A stretch of DNA of 64,000 nucleotides from Ferrimonas sp. YFM (lineage in GTDB: Bacteria; Pseudomonadota; Gammaproteobacteria; Enterobacterales; Shewanellaceae), in contig NZ_AP027368.1 in the NCBI RefSeq assembly GCF_030296015.1, positions 620,001 to 684,000 on the forward strand, written 5' to 3'. The stretch's first letter is position 1. Each line of letters starts with the position of its first letter. Positions 22,243 to 31,082 of this stretch are shown one piece after another. Made by a program: the position numbers and the translations under genes. Under the pieces are notes generated by a model, which was given only the letters and a program-made list of their open reading frames with translations, was not told the DNA's origin and ran no database searches.

Positions 22243-23538
22243 GTGAAAACAATACAGATAACCCCTTATCTTGTACTGGATAATCAGCATCTTTGCTTGA
22301 TAGATACGAGATCCTCCGAAGAGATTAAGTTGTCCTTTGCCGAGGCCGCAGTACTCAGCTATCTGATGCAGCATCAGGATGAGATTTGCACCAAGGAGGT
22401 GCTGCTTCAGGAGGGGTGGCCCGATCGGGTGGTGGCTCCCTCGTCGCTGATCCAGTGTGTCAGCACCCTGCGAAAAAAGCTGGAACTCTTCCCCGAAGTA
22501 AACCTGAAGACGGTGGCTCGCCGCGGCTATCAGGTGGTGGTTGCCAGTGCCCGGCCGTTGGCGGAAGAGCCTTCTGCTGAATCCTTGAACGAGGTGGTCG
22601 AGCCTCAGGTTGTTTCTCACCGAACTAAGCCGTTGATTGCCGTTGGCGCCATCGCCGCCACCCTGGTGATGGCGGCTCTGGTTTACCTGCTGTTGCCAAG
22701 GTTCCACGCCAGCAACTCTGTCAGTGACTGGACCTGGATAGAGCAGGGGGAGCTTCGAATCGGCAGTGAAACCGGCCCCACAGAGCTGCTGGCCTCCAGT
22801 GATCAGGCCCGGCCTGAGCTGGCTCGCTGGCAACGGCATTTTGATACCAGCTCCACCAGGGCGATCATCAGGGACTACAAGGCGTTTGCCCTGACCGATG
22901 GCAAGACCGATTCCATCTCCATCTGCCCCGGTTTTGACGGCAACTGCCCAGGTAAGGACATCATCAATATCAACTTCCCCACCACCGAAAAGGTGAAGAT
23001 GGACTTGCCGGTGTTCTTCGAGCTGGCGAAGATCATGGAGCAGCGCATCAGGTATAACCGTATTGAGCTGCCGACGGTTCCCTTCCACCAGGGGGAGCTG
23101 ACCGAACACATGTACAGTGCGGATGTCTATTTCCCCAGAAACGATCAGCTGTTGGTGCGGGTCGATCACAACATCTCACTGGTCTACAAGGATGAGTCCA
23201 AGGGGCTGTTCTTCGCCTCTTTCTGCGTCACCGATCAGGACTGCCTGACTTCGCCTATCAAGTACAACTTCGAGGGTGAGTTCACTCGCTTTACCGCAGA
23301 CATAGGCGGTCACAAGGTGGATGTGTTCAAGATTGAAACTCAGTCCCGTAACCTGCTGAAACCGGAGAAGGTGACTCAGGCTGCGCTGCCATTTTACCGG
23401 GAGCTGCGCCGCCAGAGCCTGTCCGAAGAGCCTCTCTATTTCTATCGCTTCTATCAGGATGAGCACTCCGCTGCCTGGGTGATCCCCTTTTATGGCTACT
23501 CCATGGCGTGGATGAAAAAATCCACCATGGCGATGTAA
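22243..23538 (+). CDS. ToxR/CadC-like membrane-anchored transcriptional regulator
   Basis: A 431-residue one-component regulator. The N-terminal OmpR/PhoB-type winged helix (about 1-100) includes FAEAAVLSYLMQHQDE, PSSLIQCVSTLRKKL and TVARRGYQV. A single membrane helix (about 130-152) leads to a 280-residue periplasmic domain with cysteine pairs (CPGFDGNC, CVTDQDC) that could form disulfides. I chose the GTG at 22243; upstream codons look non-coding and overlap the tRNA leader. It is convergent with the sulfite-reductase maturation genes and shares a terminator with them. Its targets are unknown. Confidence 0.8.
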   Translation: MKTIQITPYLVLDNQHLCLIDTRSSEEIKLSFAEAAVLSYLMQHQDEICTKEVLLQEGWPDRVVAPSSLIQCVSTLRKKLELFPEVNLKTVARRGYQVVVASARPLAEEPSAESLNEVVEPQVVSHRTKPLIAVGAIAATLVMAALVYLLLPRFHASNSVSDWTWIEQGELRIGSETGPTELLASSDQARPELARWQRHFDTSSTRAIIRDYKAFALTDGKTDSISICPGFDGNCPGKDIININFPTTEKVKMDLPVFFELAKIMEQRIRYNRIELPTVPFHQGELTEHMYSADVYFPRNDQLLVRVDHNISLVYKDESKGLFFASFCVTDQDCLTSPIKYNFEGEFTRFTADIGGHKVDVFKIETQSRNLLKPEKVTQAALPFYRELRRQSLSEEPLYFYRFYQDEHSAAWVIPFYGYSMAWMKKSTMAM

Positions 23539-23556
23539 GCCGGAGCAGTGCTAACG

Positions 23557-23586
23557 AAAAAGGGCGGCCACTGGCCGCCCTTTTCG
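23557..23586. terminator. Bidirectional terminator
   Basis: The stem AGGGCGGCC / GGCCGCCCT with a three-base loop is flanked by A and T runs. It separates the ToxR-like gene from the maturation operon. Confidence 0.88.
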
Positions 23587-23598
23587 CTTTCTCAGTTG

Positions 23599-24195
23599 TT
23601 AACTTTGTGGCTTGGCCGCGCTGTACTTGGCAATCAGTTTATCCAGGTATGGGGCGACTTCCGGGTCCTCCCAGTCCAGGTAGCCGCGGACGAAACCGAC
23701 GATGTTGCCATTGCCGTCGAGCACATAGGTGGCGGGCACCACGTTTACCGGCATCACGCCGTGCATGCTGTGGTCAGCATCGAACAGGGTCTCGATGCCT
23801 TGCAACTGGTAGTTGGCCAGGATCTTGTAGACCTCATCCGGGCTCTGTTCGTCAATGGAGACCGGCACCACGGCCAGGGGCTGTCCCTGGTACTCCTTTT
23901 CCATCTGATCCAGGGAGGGCAGCTCTTTCAGGCAGGGACCACACCAGCTGGCCCAGATGTTAATCAGGGTCAGGTTGCCCCTGTGCTGATTCATGGATAC
24001 CGGGGCACCGTCACGGGCATGAAACACCAGCTCGGGAGGTTTGCGGGCGTTGGTGAACTCCACAAACTTATTCATGATCATCGGTTTGGGGATGGGGTCG
24101 CCGGTCCCGTATACCTTCTCCAGGTTTGAAGCGCTTGCTTGAGGCAGCAGCACCAGGGAGGTGAACAGGGTGGCGGTCAGGGTCAGGGCTTTCAT
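23599..24195 (-). CDS. TlpA/CcmG-like thiol-disulfide reductase
   Basis: A 198-residue exported thioredoxin-fold protein with signal MKALTLTATLFTSLVLLPQASA and active site WASWCGPC (about 85-92). CcmG/TlpA proteins reduce the heme-attachment cysteines of apocytochrome c. It is the last gene of a three-gene operon with CcmH- and CcmF-like genes, two bases after the CcmH-like stop, so it should serve maturation of SirA. The start at 24195 is set by GGAGAG five bases upstream. An N-terminal insert before the thioredoxin fold (about 25-60) is longer than in E. coli CcmG. Confidence 0.85.
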   Translation of the reverse strand: MKALTLTATLFTSLVLLPQASASNLEKVYGTGDPIPKPMIMNKFVEFTNARKPPELVFHARDGAPVSMNQHRGNLTLINIWASWCGPCLKELPSLDQMEKEYQGQPLAVVPVSIDEQSPDEVYKILANYQLQGIETLFDADHSMHGVMPVNVVPATYVLDGNGNIVGFVRGYLDWEDPEVAPYLDKLIAKYSAAKPQS

Positions 24196-24197
24196 CT

Positions 24198-24587
24198 TTA
24201 CTCTCCTAGTCCTGGTGGGCGGCGCAGCATGCGGGGCCAGACCACTACCATCAGCAACAGACCGACCAGCAGCACTGGCATCAGCCACAGCGGGGCGGTA
24301 GCCCCGGCAAGTCCTGGCTGGTAGCGGATCTGTTCGCCATAGCGTTCCACCAGATATTGGACGACTTGCTCCTCCTGCCGACCCTCCTTGAGCTGCTGGG
24401 CAATGAGTCCCTTGAGTTCAAAGGCGATGGCCGCTTCTGAGTCAGCCAGGGTCTGGTTGACCGAAGCGGGACAGCGCAGGCTGGTGGCCAGGCGCTCCAC
24501 TCGTTGGCTCAGGTCATTGCCGTCTGAGGCGGCTGCGTGAAGCGGCAGGCAAAGCAGTGACAGGCAGAACAGAACAACAACTCTCAT
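24198..24587 (-). CDS. CcmH/NrfF-like cytochrome c maturation protein with altered active site
   Basis: A 129-residue protein with a signal peptide, a CcmH three-helix domain and a C-terminal membrane anchor (about 100-120). CcmH normally carries LRCxxCQN, whose two cysteines present apocytochrome to the heme lyase. Here the motif reads LRCPASVNQ (about 40-48): the first cysteine stays, but the second is serine and Q is valine. The following LADSEAAIA matches the family. It overlaps the CcmF-like stop by four bases. The change may be tuned to the atypical CX15CH heme site of SirA encoded divergently. Confidence 0.85.
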   Translation of the reverse strand: MRVVVLFCLSLLCLPLHAAASDGNDLSQRVERLATSLRCPASVNQTLADSEAAIAFELKGLIAQQLKEGRQEEQVVQYLVERYGEQIRYQPGLAGATAPLWLMPVLLVGLLLMVVVWPRMLRRPPGLGE

Positions 24588-26485
24588 CCGTTGTACTCCT
24601 GATAGTGGGTGGTGCGGCTGCGTCGCCAGGCCAGCAGACCGCCGAATGCGGTCAGTAAGCCGCCTATCCAAAGCAGCCGAACCCAGGGTTTGTGGCTGAT
24701 TCGCACCAGAAACTGGTCGTCGTTGATGGCCGGACCCATGGAGATGTAGAGATCGGACAGAGGGGAGTGGTACACCCCGGCGATGGAAACCTCACTGCGA
24801 TCGTCCAGATAGGTGCGTCTCTGCGGCCTGATGTATGTGAGTGCTTGCTTACCTTCGTCATCAAGCCGGATGACCGCCTCACTTGCCTGGTAGTTGCGTT
24901 GCTGTACGTTTAGGGTCTGCTCGTACACTGCGGTGTAGCCGGCCAGGGCCCGGCCGTTGCCCGGGCCCATGCGCACCATGACCGCCTCTTCGTAATGGGT
25001 GAGTACCGTTGCCCCCAACACAAAGACGGCCACCCCAAGGTGGGCGAGCCAGGGGGCCAGGAAGAGGTTGAATCTGGACTGTTGCCAATGGTGATAGCCG
25101 CAGAGGAGCAGGGAGAGGGCCAGCCAGGAGGCGGACATCAGTCCCATCCACATCCAGTCCGGGCGGTTGCTGCTGGCATACAGGGTCAGAGCCGTGGCGC
25201 CGCCGGTGCACAGCAGCAGCAGGACTACCCGCACACCCGTGGTGGTCGCGGGCGGCAGGAGCACCCAACCCAGCAGCAGGGCTGCCAGCAACACCATGGG
25301 GATAAATACCGTATTGAAGTAGGGGGCACCCACAGAGATGCTGCCCAGATCCAGGGCGGCATAGATAAAGGGGTAACAGGTGCCCAGCAGCACAGAGAGG
25401 GCAGCGACCACCAGCAGCAGGGAGCCGACCATCACCAGCCAGTGACGACTCTGGCCATTGAGGGCCTGGCCTCGAGCCATGACTGGGGCTTGCCAGGCCA
25501 GCAGGGCCAGGGCGGGCAGGGCGGTGGCCAGCAGCAGAATCAGTACCCCGCTTCCCCTTTGGGGGTCCGAGGCAAAGGCGTGTACTGATTGAATGATGCC
25601 GGAGCGAACCAGGAAGGTGCCTATCAGGCTGACAATAAAACCGCCCAGGCAGAGAACCAGTGAGGTCAGCACCATGGCCTTCTGGGTGCGGGTCAGATAC
25701 AGGGTATGCAGCAGAGCGGTACTGAGCAGCCAGGGGATAAAAGAGGCATTCTCTACCGGGTCCCAGAACCACCAGCCTCCCCAGCCCAATTCGTTGTAGG
25801 CCCACCAGGAGCCAAACAGATTGCCCAGGGTGAGCATAAACCACGCCAGTAGATTCCAGCGCCGCAGCCATGCCAACTCGGCGCCTTTGATATGGCCTTG
25901 GCCCAAGGCGGTCACGGCTCCTGAGAAGAGCACAGCCAGCGCCACGTAGCCGCCAAACACCATGGGTGGATGCAGAATCAGGCCTATGTCCTGCAGCATG
26001 GGGTTGAGGTCCCTTCCTTCGATGGGCACTGCGGGCAGCAGCCGATCGAAGGGGTTGGAAGTGAGCAGGATAAACAGCAGGAAACCAAAGCTCAACAGCG
26101 CCAGCACCGACGCAGTGCGACTGGCGAAACGGTGCGGGTGATGGGGGCGCGCGGCCACCACCGAGGTGACCAGGGTCAGTCCCAGGGCCCAGAACAGCAT
26201 GGAGCCCTCATGCCCGCCCCAGAGCGCGGCAACCTTGAAATACCAGGCCAGATGGCTGTTGGAGTGGTTGGCTACATAGGCAACGGAGAAGTCATCGGTC
26301 AGGAAGCTGTATACCAGAATGGCCGTCGCACCCAAAGCCAGCGAGGCGCTCAACTGAGCCAGGGGGCGGACAAAGTGATTGAGATAGAGCTCAGCGGATC
26401 GTCCCCAAAGCAGCAGGAACAGACCTGTCAGTAAAGAGGTCGCAGTTGCCAGTATCAGTAGAAAGTGGCCTATCTCGGGGATCAC
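24584..26485 (-). CDS. sirE: CcmF-like heme lyase subunit, SirE type
   Basis: A 633-residue polytopic membrane protein of the CcmF/NrfE heme lyase family, about 15 helices. The tryptophan-rich WWD motif GWGGWWFWDPVENAS (about 236-250) and HEGSMLFW near residue 92 are intact. Conserved histidines flank them. CcmF-type proteins join heme to apocytochrome on the periplasmic side. Its place divergent from sirA, with CcmH- and CcmG-like partners, points to a dedicated lyase for the CX15CH heme of SirA, as in Shewanella. No CcmABCDE genes are nearby, so heme export would use the general system. The symbol follows Shewanella usage. Confidence 0.87.
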   Translation of the reverse strand: MIPEIGHFLLILATATSLLTGLFLLLWGRSAELYLNHFVRPLAQLSASLALGATAILVYSFLTDDFSVAYVANHSNSHLAWYFKVAALWGGHEGSMLFWALGLTLVTSVVAARPHHPHRFASRTASVLALLSFGFLLFILLTSNPFDRLLPAVPIEGRDLNPMLQDIGLILHPPMVFGGYVALAVLFSGAVTALGQGHIKGAELAWLRRWNLLAWFMLTLGNLFGSWWAYNELGWGGWWFWDPVENASFIPWLLSTALLHTLYLTRTQKAMVLTSLVLCLGGFIVSLIGTFLVRSGIIQSVHAFASDPQRGSGVLILLLATALPALALLAWQAPVMARGQALNGQSRHWLVMVGSLLLVVAALSVLLGTCYPFIYAALDLGSISVGAPYFNTVFIPMVLLAALLLGWVLLPPATTTGVRVVLLLLCTGGATALTLYASSNRPDWMWMGLMSASWLALSLLLCGYHHWQQSRFNLFLAPWLAHLGVAVFVLGATVLTHYEEAVMVRMGPGNGRALAGYTAVYEQTLNVQQRNYQASEAVIRLDDEGKQALTYIRPQRRTYLDDRSEVSIAGVYHSPLSDLYISMGPAINDDQFLVRISHKPWVRLLWIGGLLTAFGGLLAWRRSRTTHYQEYNG

Positions 26486-26993
26486 AGTCAGCCTCCGGTA
26501 AACCTAAGGGGGCTAGGTTTTTCTCATGGGTTTAAATATGACTCTATCACCTATAAATTGGCCTTTCTCTTGGCAAAAATTAATTTTGTGAGCCGGGAAC
26601 ATTTGTTATTGAAATGGTTTTTAATAGAGATTTAATCAAAGGGTGGCTGTCTGTGATCTCGGTGACAATTACCGTTTATTCCTGGGTAAAATATTCTATT
26701 TTTATCTTTTTTTATCTGTTTTATCTCCTGAAATTGGCTCGAAAACTCTAAATGGCACCTGCTTTGGTTTTGGTTAAGTGATTGCTAGTAAAGGTATTTG
26801 TTGGTAATTGACTGGGGCGTCCGCCTTGAGGCTATAAAGCGAACCCAATTTGTGCTTGAAATCCACTTTTTATGGCCATTCTTCTGTTGTTATCTATAGC
26901 GTTTCTTGCAATTACCAACCTAATTGGCTTCAGGCTTGGACACAAAAAGCAATGCCAGGCAAGAAATACAAAACCCTTTTGTAGGAGATAATG
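26486..26993. promoter_or_regulatory. Divergent promoter region between sirE and sirA
   Basis: About 500 bases, notably A+T-rich against the local background, with no gene. It must carry both promoters. TGTGATCTCGGTGACA near 26652-26667 has one good CRP half, and an ATCAA half-site occurs near 26635; neither is convincing alone. The long region suggests complex anaerobic regulation. Confidence 0.5.
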
Positions 26994-29015
26994 ATGAAAG
27001 GCTGGAAAATAAAGGCGTCTTTGGCCGCCCTGGTCTGTGCATGGACTGGTTCAGCGGTAGCGGCAGATGCCGCCCAAAGTGACCAGGGCTATAAGCAGTC
27101 CCCCCAGGCCCAGATGATCTTCGCCAACCCTGACGGGACTGAAGAGGCGAAGGGGGTGAAGACCCTGCATGATTACATCATCCAGGAGAAGGAGCTGTGG
27201 GACTTCCTGTTTGAGAACCACCCAGTGTTTAAGACCTACGCCCCTGAGGGCCGGATGGTGGGTAAGCCCCACATCTCCGACCGTGGCGAGGAGTATCTGC
27301 ACACGGGTAACTCAGAGGACTACAGTGACAAGATTGGTCGTCCCATGGCGGTTCAGTATCGCCTGGGTGCCAAGTCCATTCTGGATTACCCCAACAAGTT
27401 TATTGGCCCTGAGAAGTGCGGCGAATGCCACGGCGTTCAGTACGAGAAGTGGAAGCGCTCCCGTCACGCCAAGACCGTACGTTTCCCCGAGGAAGTCGTC
27501 GAAGCTGGCGGTGACCTGAAGAAGGGGATGTTCGGCACCGATGTGCCCATTTTGCCTCAAGGTATCACCGAAGACGCCATCTACGCGGTTATTGGTACTC
27601 CAAGAACCAAGTACGGCTTCATCGATGCCTGGCTGGTTCGTGGCTCCTACCACGTAAAAGATGGTCTGCTGCGCGATGGCACCGGGACTCTGCACGCCGG
27701 TGGCAACCAGTTCTCGGTGAACTGGCTGACCTTCCTGACCCCGGAGAAGGCCCGTGAAATCAAGGAGGTGATCCCTGAATTCCCGGCAGTGATGGAGGAG
27801 TTTGGTTACTCCGGATCTGACGTATGGGGTGTGAACTCCTACGGCGCCAAGAAGGACAAGATGTTCCTGTTCCAGCCTGCGTCCTCCTACTGCGAGGTGT
27901 GCCACACCTTCAAGTTCGACTTCCAGGACAAGCAGGAGTACTTCGACGCCCTGGGTGATCCTCAGAAACTGCGTGAGCACACCATCTCCAAGGGTATCGC
28001 CTGTGAAGAGTGTCACGGCGCCGGTGCCCACCTCGATGGTGGTGTCGGTGGCGGCATGCCTTCCAACTGTGAACGCTGTCACCAGCGCTTCAACTATGTG
28101 GCGGAAATGGCCGAAGGCCCCAATGCCAAGCCTGAAGATGCCTTCACCGTGAAGATGAAGGGGGCCTGCCCATCCTGCGGTACCGAAGGTGGCCAGATGT
28201 TCAACTCTGCCCACTATGACAAGGGCATGCGTTGTACCACCTGTCACGATCCACACGAGGTTACCGACGGCAGCTACCTGTCCCACGTGACCAAGACCAA
28301 GATCAAGAAGGTGTGTGCCGACTGTCACGAGACTCAGGCCGAGTTCCACGCCAGCTCCAAGCCACACGGCGAAGCCGAGTGCTCCTCCTGTCACATGCCC
28401 AACATGGGCAGCTGCGAGAAGTTCACCGCCATCCAGTTCCCCGATGAGGCCGGCTTCGACAACGTTCGTGCCTCCCACATCTGGAACATCAAGGTCTCTC
28501 CCACCAAGAAGACCCTGAACCCGCCGGAAGGCAAGCCTCGCACCTCCGCCACCAAGGGCTGGACCGTGGCTCAGGATGAAGACGGCTACTCCTACCTGGA
28601 TCTGATGTGGACCTGTGCCCGCACCTCCGCCCTGGACCGTACTGTGGTCAGCGGCAAAGGCTGCCACAGCCAGTTCCAGTCTGAGCTCGACGAAGGCCTG
28701 CACTTCGAAGACCAGATGGAGATCTACGGCGAAGTAATGGAGTGGCAGGAGCCCGTTAAGGAGACCCACGCCAAGGTGGTTAAGCAGCTTCAGCGTATCG
28801 ATGAGCTGATGAATGTGACCCGCCTGTCCGTTTCCGAGAAGGCCAAGGTACTGATGATGGTCGATAAGGCCCGTGAGTCCGCCGCCAAGATCGAGAAAGA
28901 CGGCTCCTGGGGTGTCCACGGACCCTCCATGGCGCAGCGCATGATGAACGATGCCTGGATCTACGTTCAGGAAGCTCAGGCCATCATGGATGACGCCGGT
29001 TACGACAAAGAGTAA
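26994..29015 (+). CDS. sirA: Octaheme dissimilatory sulfite reductase SirA/MccA
   Basis: A 673-residue periplasmic multiheme cytochrome that reduces sulfite to sulfide. A signal peptide ends near AVAA. In the 674-residue numbering from 26991, seven CXXCH sites lie at C143, C301, C338, C360, C415, C442 and C464. The eighth is C542-X15-C558-H559, the unusual CX15CH site diagnostic of MccA/SirA. Extra cysteines C393, C396 (CPSCG) and C475 are candidates for the copper ligands known beside the catalytic heme in MccA. Two ATGs are stacked; AGGAG is six bases before the one at 26994. A GCAA-capped hairpin follows. Confidence 0.95.
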   Translation: MKGWKIKASLAALVCAWTGSAVAADAAQSDQGYKQSPQAQMIFANPDGTEEAKGVKTLHDYIIQEKELWDFLFENHPVFKTYAPEGRMVGKPHISDRGEEYLHTGNSEDYSDKIGRPMAVQYRLGAKSILDYPNKFIGPEKCGECHGVQYEKWKRSRHAKTVRFPEEVVEAGGDLKKGMFGTDVPILPQGITEDAIYAVIGTPRTKYGFIDAWLVRGSYHVKDGLLRDGTGTLHAGGNQFSVNWLTFLTPEKAREIKEVIPEFPAVMEEFGYSGSDVWGVNSYGAKKDKMFLFQPASSYCEVCHTFKFDFQDKQEYFDALGDPQKLREHTISKGIACEECHGAGAHLDGGVGGGMPSNCERCHQRFNYVAEMAEGPNAKPEDAFTVKMKGACPSCGTEGGQMFNSAHYDKGMRCTTCHDPHEVTDGSYLSHVTKTKIKKVCADCHETQAEFHASSKPHGEAECSSCHMPNMGSCEKFTAIQFPDEAGFDNVRASHIWNIKVSPTKKTLNPPEGKPRTSATKGWTVAQDEDGYSYLDLMWTCARTSALDRTVVSGKGCHSQFQSELDEGLHFEDQMEIYGEVMEWQEPVKETHAKVVKQLQRIDELMNVTRLSVSEKAKVLMMVDKARESAAKIEKDGSWGVHGPSMAQRMMNDAWIYVQEAQAIMDDAGYDKE

Positions 29016-29027
29016 CCAACCCTAAGC

Positions 29028-29047
29028 GCCCCCGGGCAACCGGGGGC
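29028..29047 (+). other. GNRA-capped hairpin after sirA
   Basis: A perfect stem GCCCCCGG / CCGGGGGC with a GCAA tetraloop lies 12 bases after the sirA stop, with no T run. It probably protects the sirA mRNA end so that sirA is made in excess over downstream genes. Confidence 0.7.
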
Positions 29048-29072
29048 CATTCAAATGAGAGAGGCACACACC

Positions 29073-29495
29073 ATGCGTTACCCCATTGCAGCTGCCACGG
29101 CCCTGTCCCTGCTGATGGCTGCCCCGGTTTTGGCCGGCGGCGCCGACGAGATTCGGCCGGCAGATGAATATCGTATGGAACTGAATTACATCAGCATGCA
29201 GGAAGCAGAGCTGCTGGTAGGCAAAAAGGATGTCTACTTCTTCGATGTGAACACCCTGGAGCTCTGGGCTCAGGGGTTCATTCCCGGGGCGGTGCACTTC
29301 TTCACCGAGAACTGGAAGGAGCTGCTGCCCAAGGACAAGAACGCCCAGATGATTTTTTACTGCGCCAACCGCCTGTGCAACGCCAGCGAGATCGCGGCCT
29401 ATTCGGTGATGCAGATGGGCTACACCAACGTCCGCCAGATGCCAGACGGCATCTTCGGATGGCGGATGTCAGGGCGCCCAACCGAGAAGCCCTGA
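29073..29495 (+). CDS. Exported rhodanese-like protein in the sir operon
   Basis: A 140-residue protein with a signal peptide (MRYPIAAATALSLLMAAPVLA) and one rhodanese domain. The likely active loop is FYCANRLCNASEIAA (about 95-109), with two cysteines instead of the compact CRxGxR loop. The N-terminal half has FFDVNTLELWAQGFIPGAVHF. Rhodaneses carry or transfer sulfane sulfur, so it may handle sulfur products or intermediates of sulfite reduction, or bind sulfide. ATG 29073 is preferred over 29055 because it gives a clean signal peptide and GAGAGAGG upstream. Confidence 0.8.
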   Translation: MRYPIAAATALSLLMAAPVLAGGADEIRPADEYRMELNYISMQEAELLVGKKDVYFFDVNTLELWAQGFIPGAVHFFTENWKELLPKDKNAQMIFYCANRLCNASEIAAYSVMQMGYTNVRQMPDGIFGWRMSGRPTEKP

Positions 29496-29532
29496 GCCTT
29501 TAGGTACTAACTGGATTAGAAGAGAGACACTC

Positions 29533-30321
29533 ATGAAAACCGCTATCAAACCCCTGATCATCGCCCTGGCTTTCGTTTCTGCTCCCTCACTGGCGGAGCA
29601 GGCGCAAACCGACACCGAGTCCTACGCCATCGGCGCCTCCCTGGGCAACTACCTCAATGGCCAGCTGGCCATGCAGGAGGAGTTTGGCCTCAGCGCCGAC
29701 CTGGAGCAGGTACTCAAAGGGTTCGAGGATGCCGTCAAAGGCCGCTCCTCCCTGGACAAGGAGGCGCTGATCGATGCCCTCAATGCCAGGGCCCAGCTGC
29801 TCAATACCCGTAAGGATGAGCGCAAAGCCGCCCGACTGAAAGAGGTGGCCCAGGCCTCCCGCGATTATCTGTCCGATAACGCCGATAAGCCCGGGGTGAC
29901 CGTGACCGAGTCCGGCCTTCAGTACGAAGTGCTGGTGAAGGGCGAGGGCCAGCTGCCCGCCCGTGAAGACGCGGTCACTGTGCACTACAAGGGCCAACTG
30001 GTGGACGGCACCGTGTTTCAGGATACCCGTGCCGACAGTGATGCCCAGCCCCGCCAGGTGGCTCTGATCAACTCCATCGCCGGTTGGGAGGAGGGGCTGC
30101 AACTGATGCCTGTGGGCTCCACCTACAAGTTCACCATTCCAGCGGAGCTGGGCTACGGCACCCAGGGGATGGGCGCCATCCCTCCGGGGTCTGCCCTGGT
30201 GTTTGAGATTGAGCTTATCGACACCAACAAACCCGGCGATGCCCACAAAGAGATGGGCATGGGCATGGGAATGGGCGCCATGGGCATGGGCTCCATGTCC
30301 CAGATGTTTGGCAACCAGTAA
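29533..30321 (+). CDS. FKBP-type peptidyl-prolyl isomerase with Met-rich tail, sir operon
   Basis: A 262-residue exported isomerase with signal ending in SLA (about 21), an FkpA-type N-terminal helical domain (SYAIGASLGNYL) and a C-terminal FKBP domain (about 135-232: VTVHYKGQLVDGT, GWEEGLQLM, IPAELGYGTQGMG). Isomerases accompany sirA/mccA in other species and presumably help SirA fold. Beyond the FKBP domain lies a tail (about 235-262) with eight methionines alternating mostly with glycine, absent from the fkpA paralogue at 13360. Such runs can bind Cu(I), which would suit the copper-containing SirA site; this role is inference. Confidence 0.88.
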   Translation: MKTAIKPLIIALAFVSAPSLAEQAQTDTESYAIGASLGNYLNGQLAMQEEFGLSADLEQVLKGFEDAVKGRSSLDKEALIDALNARAQLLNTRKDERKAARLKEVAQASRDYLSDNADKPGVTVTESGLQYEVLVKGEGQLPAREDAVTVHYKGQLVDGTVFQDTRADSDAQPRQVALINSIAGWEEGLQLMPVGSTYKFTIPAELGYGTQGMGAIPPGSALVFEIELIDTNKPGDAHKEMGMGMGMGAMGMGSMSQMFGNQ

Positions 30322-30360
30322 CAGGCTCGACCCGGATTTCAGTTAGGAGCTGCATTCAGC

Positions 30361-31059
30361 ATGAAAACCCTCTCCCTTAGCATCTTCCTGGCACTGCTGG
30401 CCGCGGCATTCACCCTGGCCTGCGGTCACAGAGGCTATCTCCGCGCCGCCGGGGAGGCTGCATTGGGAGAGGGCCCCTCTTTGCCCAGGGCGGGGTGGTG
30501 GGCTCCAGCGCTTATGCTGGTTTTCCTCATCCTCATTTCCCTGCTTACCTACTCCCGCCTGGGGCACTTTTCCGGCTGGCAGCAGCAACACACAGAAACC
30601 CGGGTCGATTACCTGCTTCAGAGCAGGATCAACCAAAGCATGTTCCAGGCCGAGCGCCGCCCCGAGGATGCCACCAGTTGGTTGGCCCTGGCAGAGAGCC
30701 AGGCCGCCGGTGGCCACTATGGTGAGGCGGTGGAGGCCCTGGATCAGGCCCTGGCTCTGCAGGGGGACACCGCTCCCCTGCTGGGCCTGAAGGCCAAATA
30801 CCTTTACTACCAACAGGGCCGGGCCCTGGGAATCGACGCCGTGGCGGCGGTTTCCCGGGCTCTGAGCCTTGATGACACCGATTTCACCAGCCGTGAACTG
30901 CTGGCGTCCCATGCTTTTCGGCAGGGGCAATATCAGCAGGCGGTAGAACATTGGCAGGTGCTGCTGGACAGCGGCGCCGCCGGTACCCGGGAGGCAGCCA
31001 TCCAACGGGCTGTGGAACGGGCTAAAGCAAGGATAAAAGCGGCAGCCACGCCGCAATAA
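30361..31059 (+). CDS. CcmI/NrfG-like TPR protein in the sir operon
   Basis: A 232-residue membrane protein with two N-terminal helices (about 3-22 and 45-63) and a periplasmic domain of tetratricopeptide repeats (about 85-225), for instance DATSWLALAESQAAGGHYGEAVEALDQAL, abbreviated here by its core WLALAESQAAGGHY. CcmI/NrfG proteins capture the C-terminus of apocytochromes and deliver them to the CcmF-H lyase. It is placed between the isomerase and the iron-sulfur gene, so it should chaperone apo-SirA. It could be one of the genes called sirF or sirG in Shewanella; I left the symbol empty. Confidence 0.82.
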   Translation: MKTLSLSIFLALLAAAFTLACGHRGYLRAAGEAALGEGPSLPRAGWWAPALMLVFLILISLLTYSRLGHFSGWQQQHTETRVDYLLQSRINQSMFQAERRPEDATSWLALAESQAAGGHYGEAVEALDQALALQGDTAPLLGLKAKYLYYQQGRALGIDAVAAVSRALSLDDTDFTSRELLASHAFRQGQYQQAVEHWQVLLDSGAAGTREAAIQRAVERAKARIKAAATPQ

Positions 31060-31082
31060 CACAGAGATAGTTGGAGGATGAT

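Noticed and set aside
26652..26667. CRP site upstream of sirA
   Set aside because: Only the left half matches; the right half TGACA is wrong for CRP.
28900..29100. Terminator after sirA
   Set aside because: The hairpin at 29028-29047 has no T run and the downstream genes clearly belong to the same operon; it is listed as an mRNA-stabilising hairpin instead.
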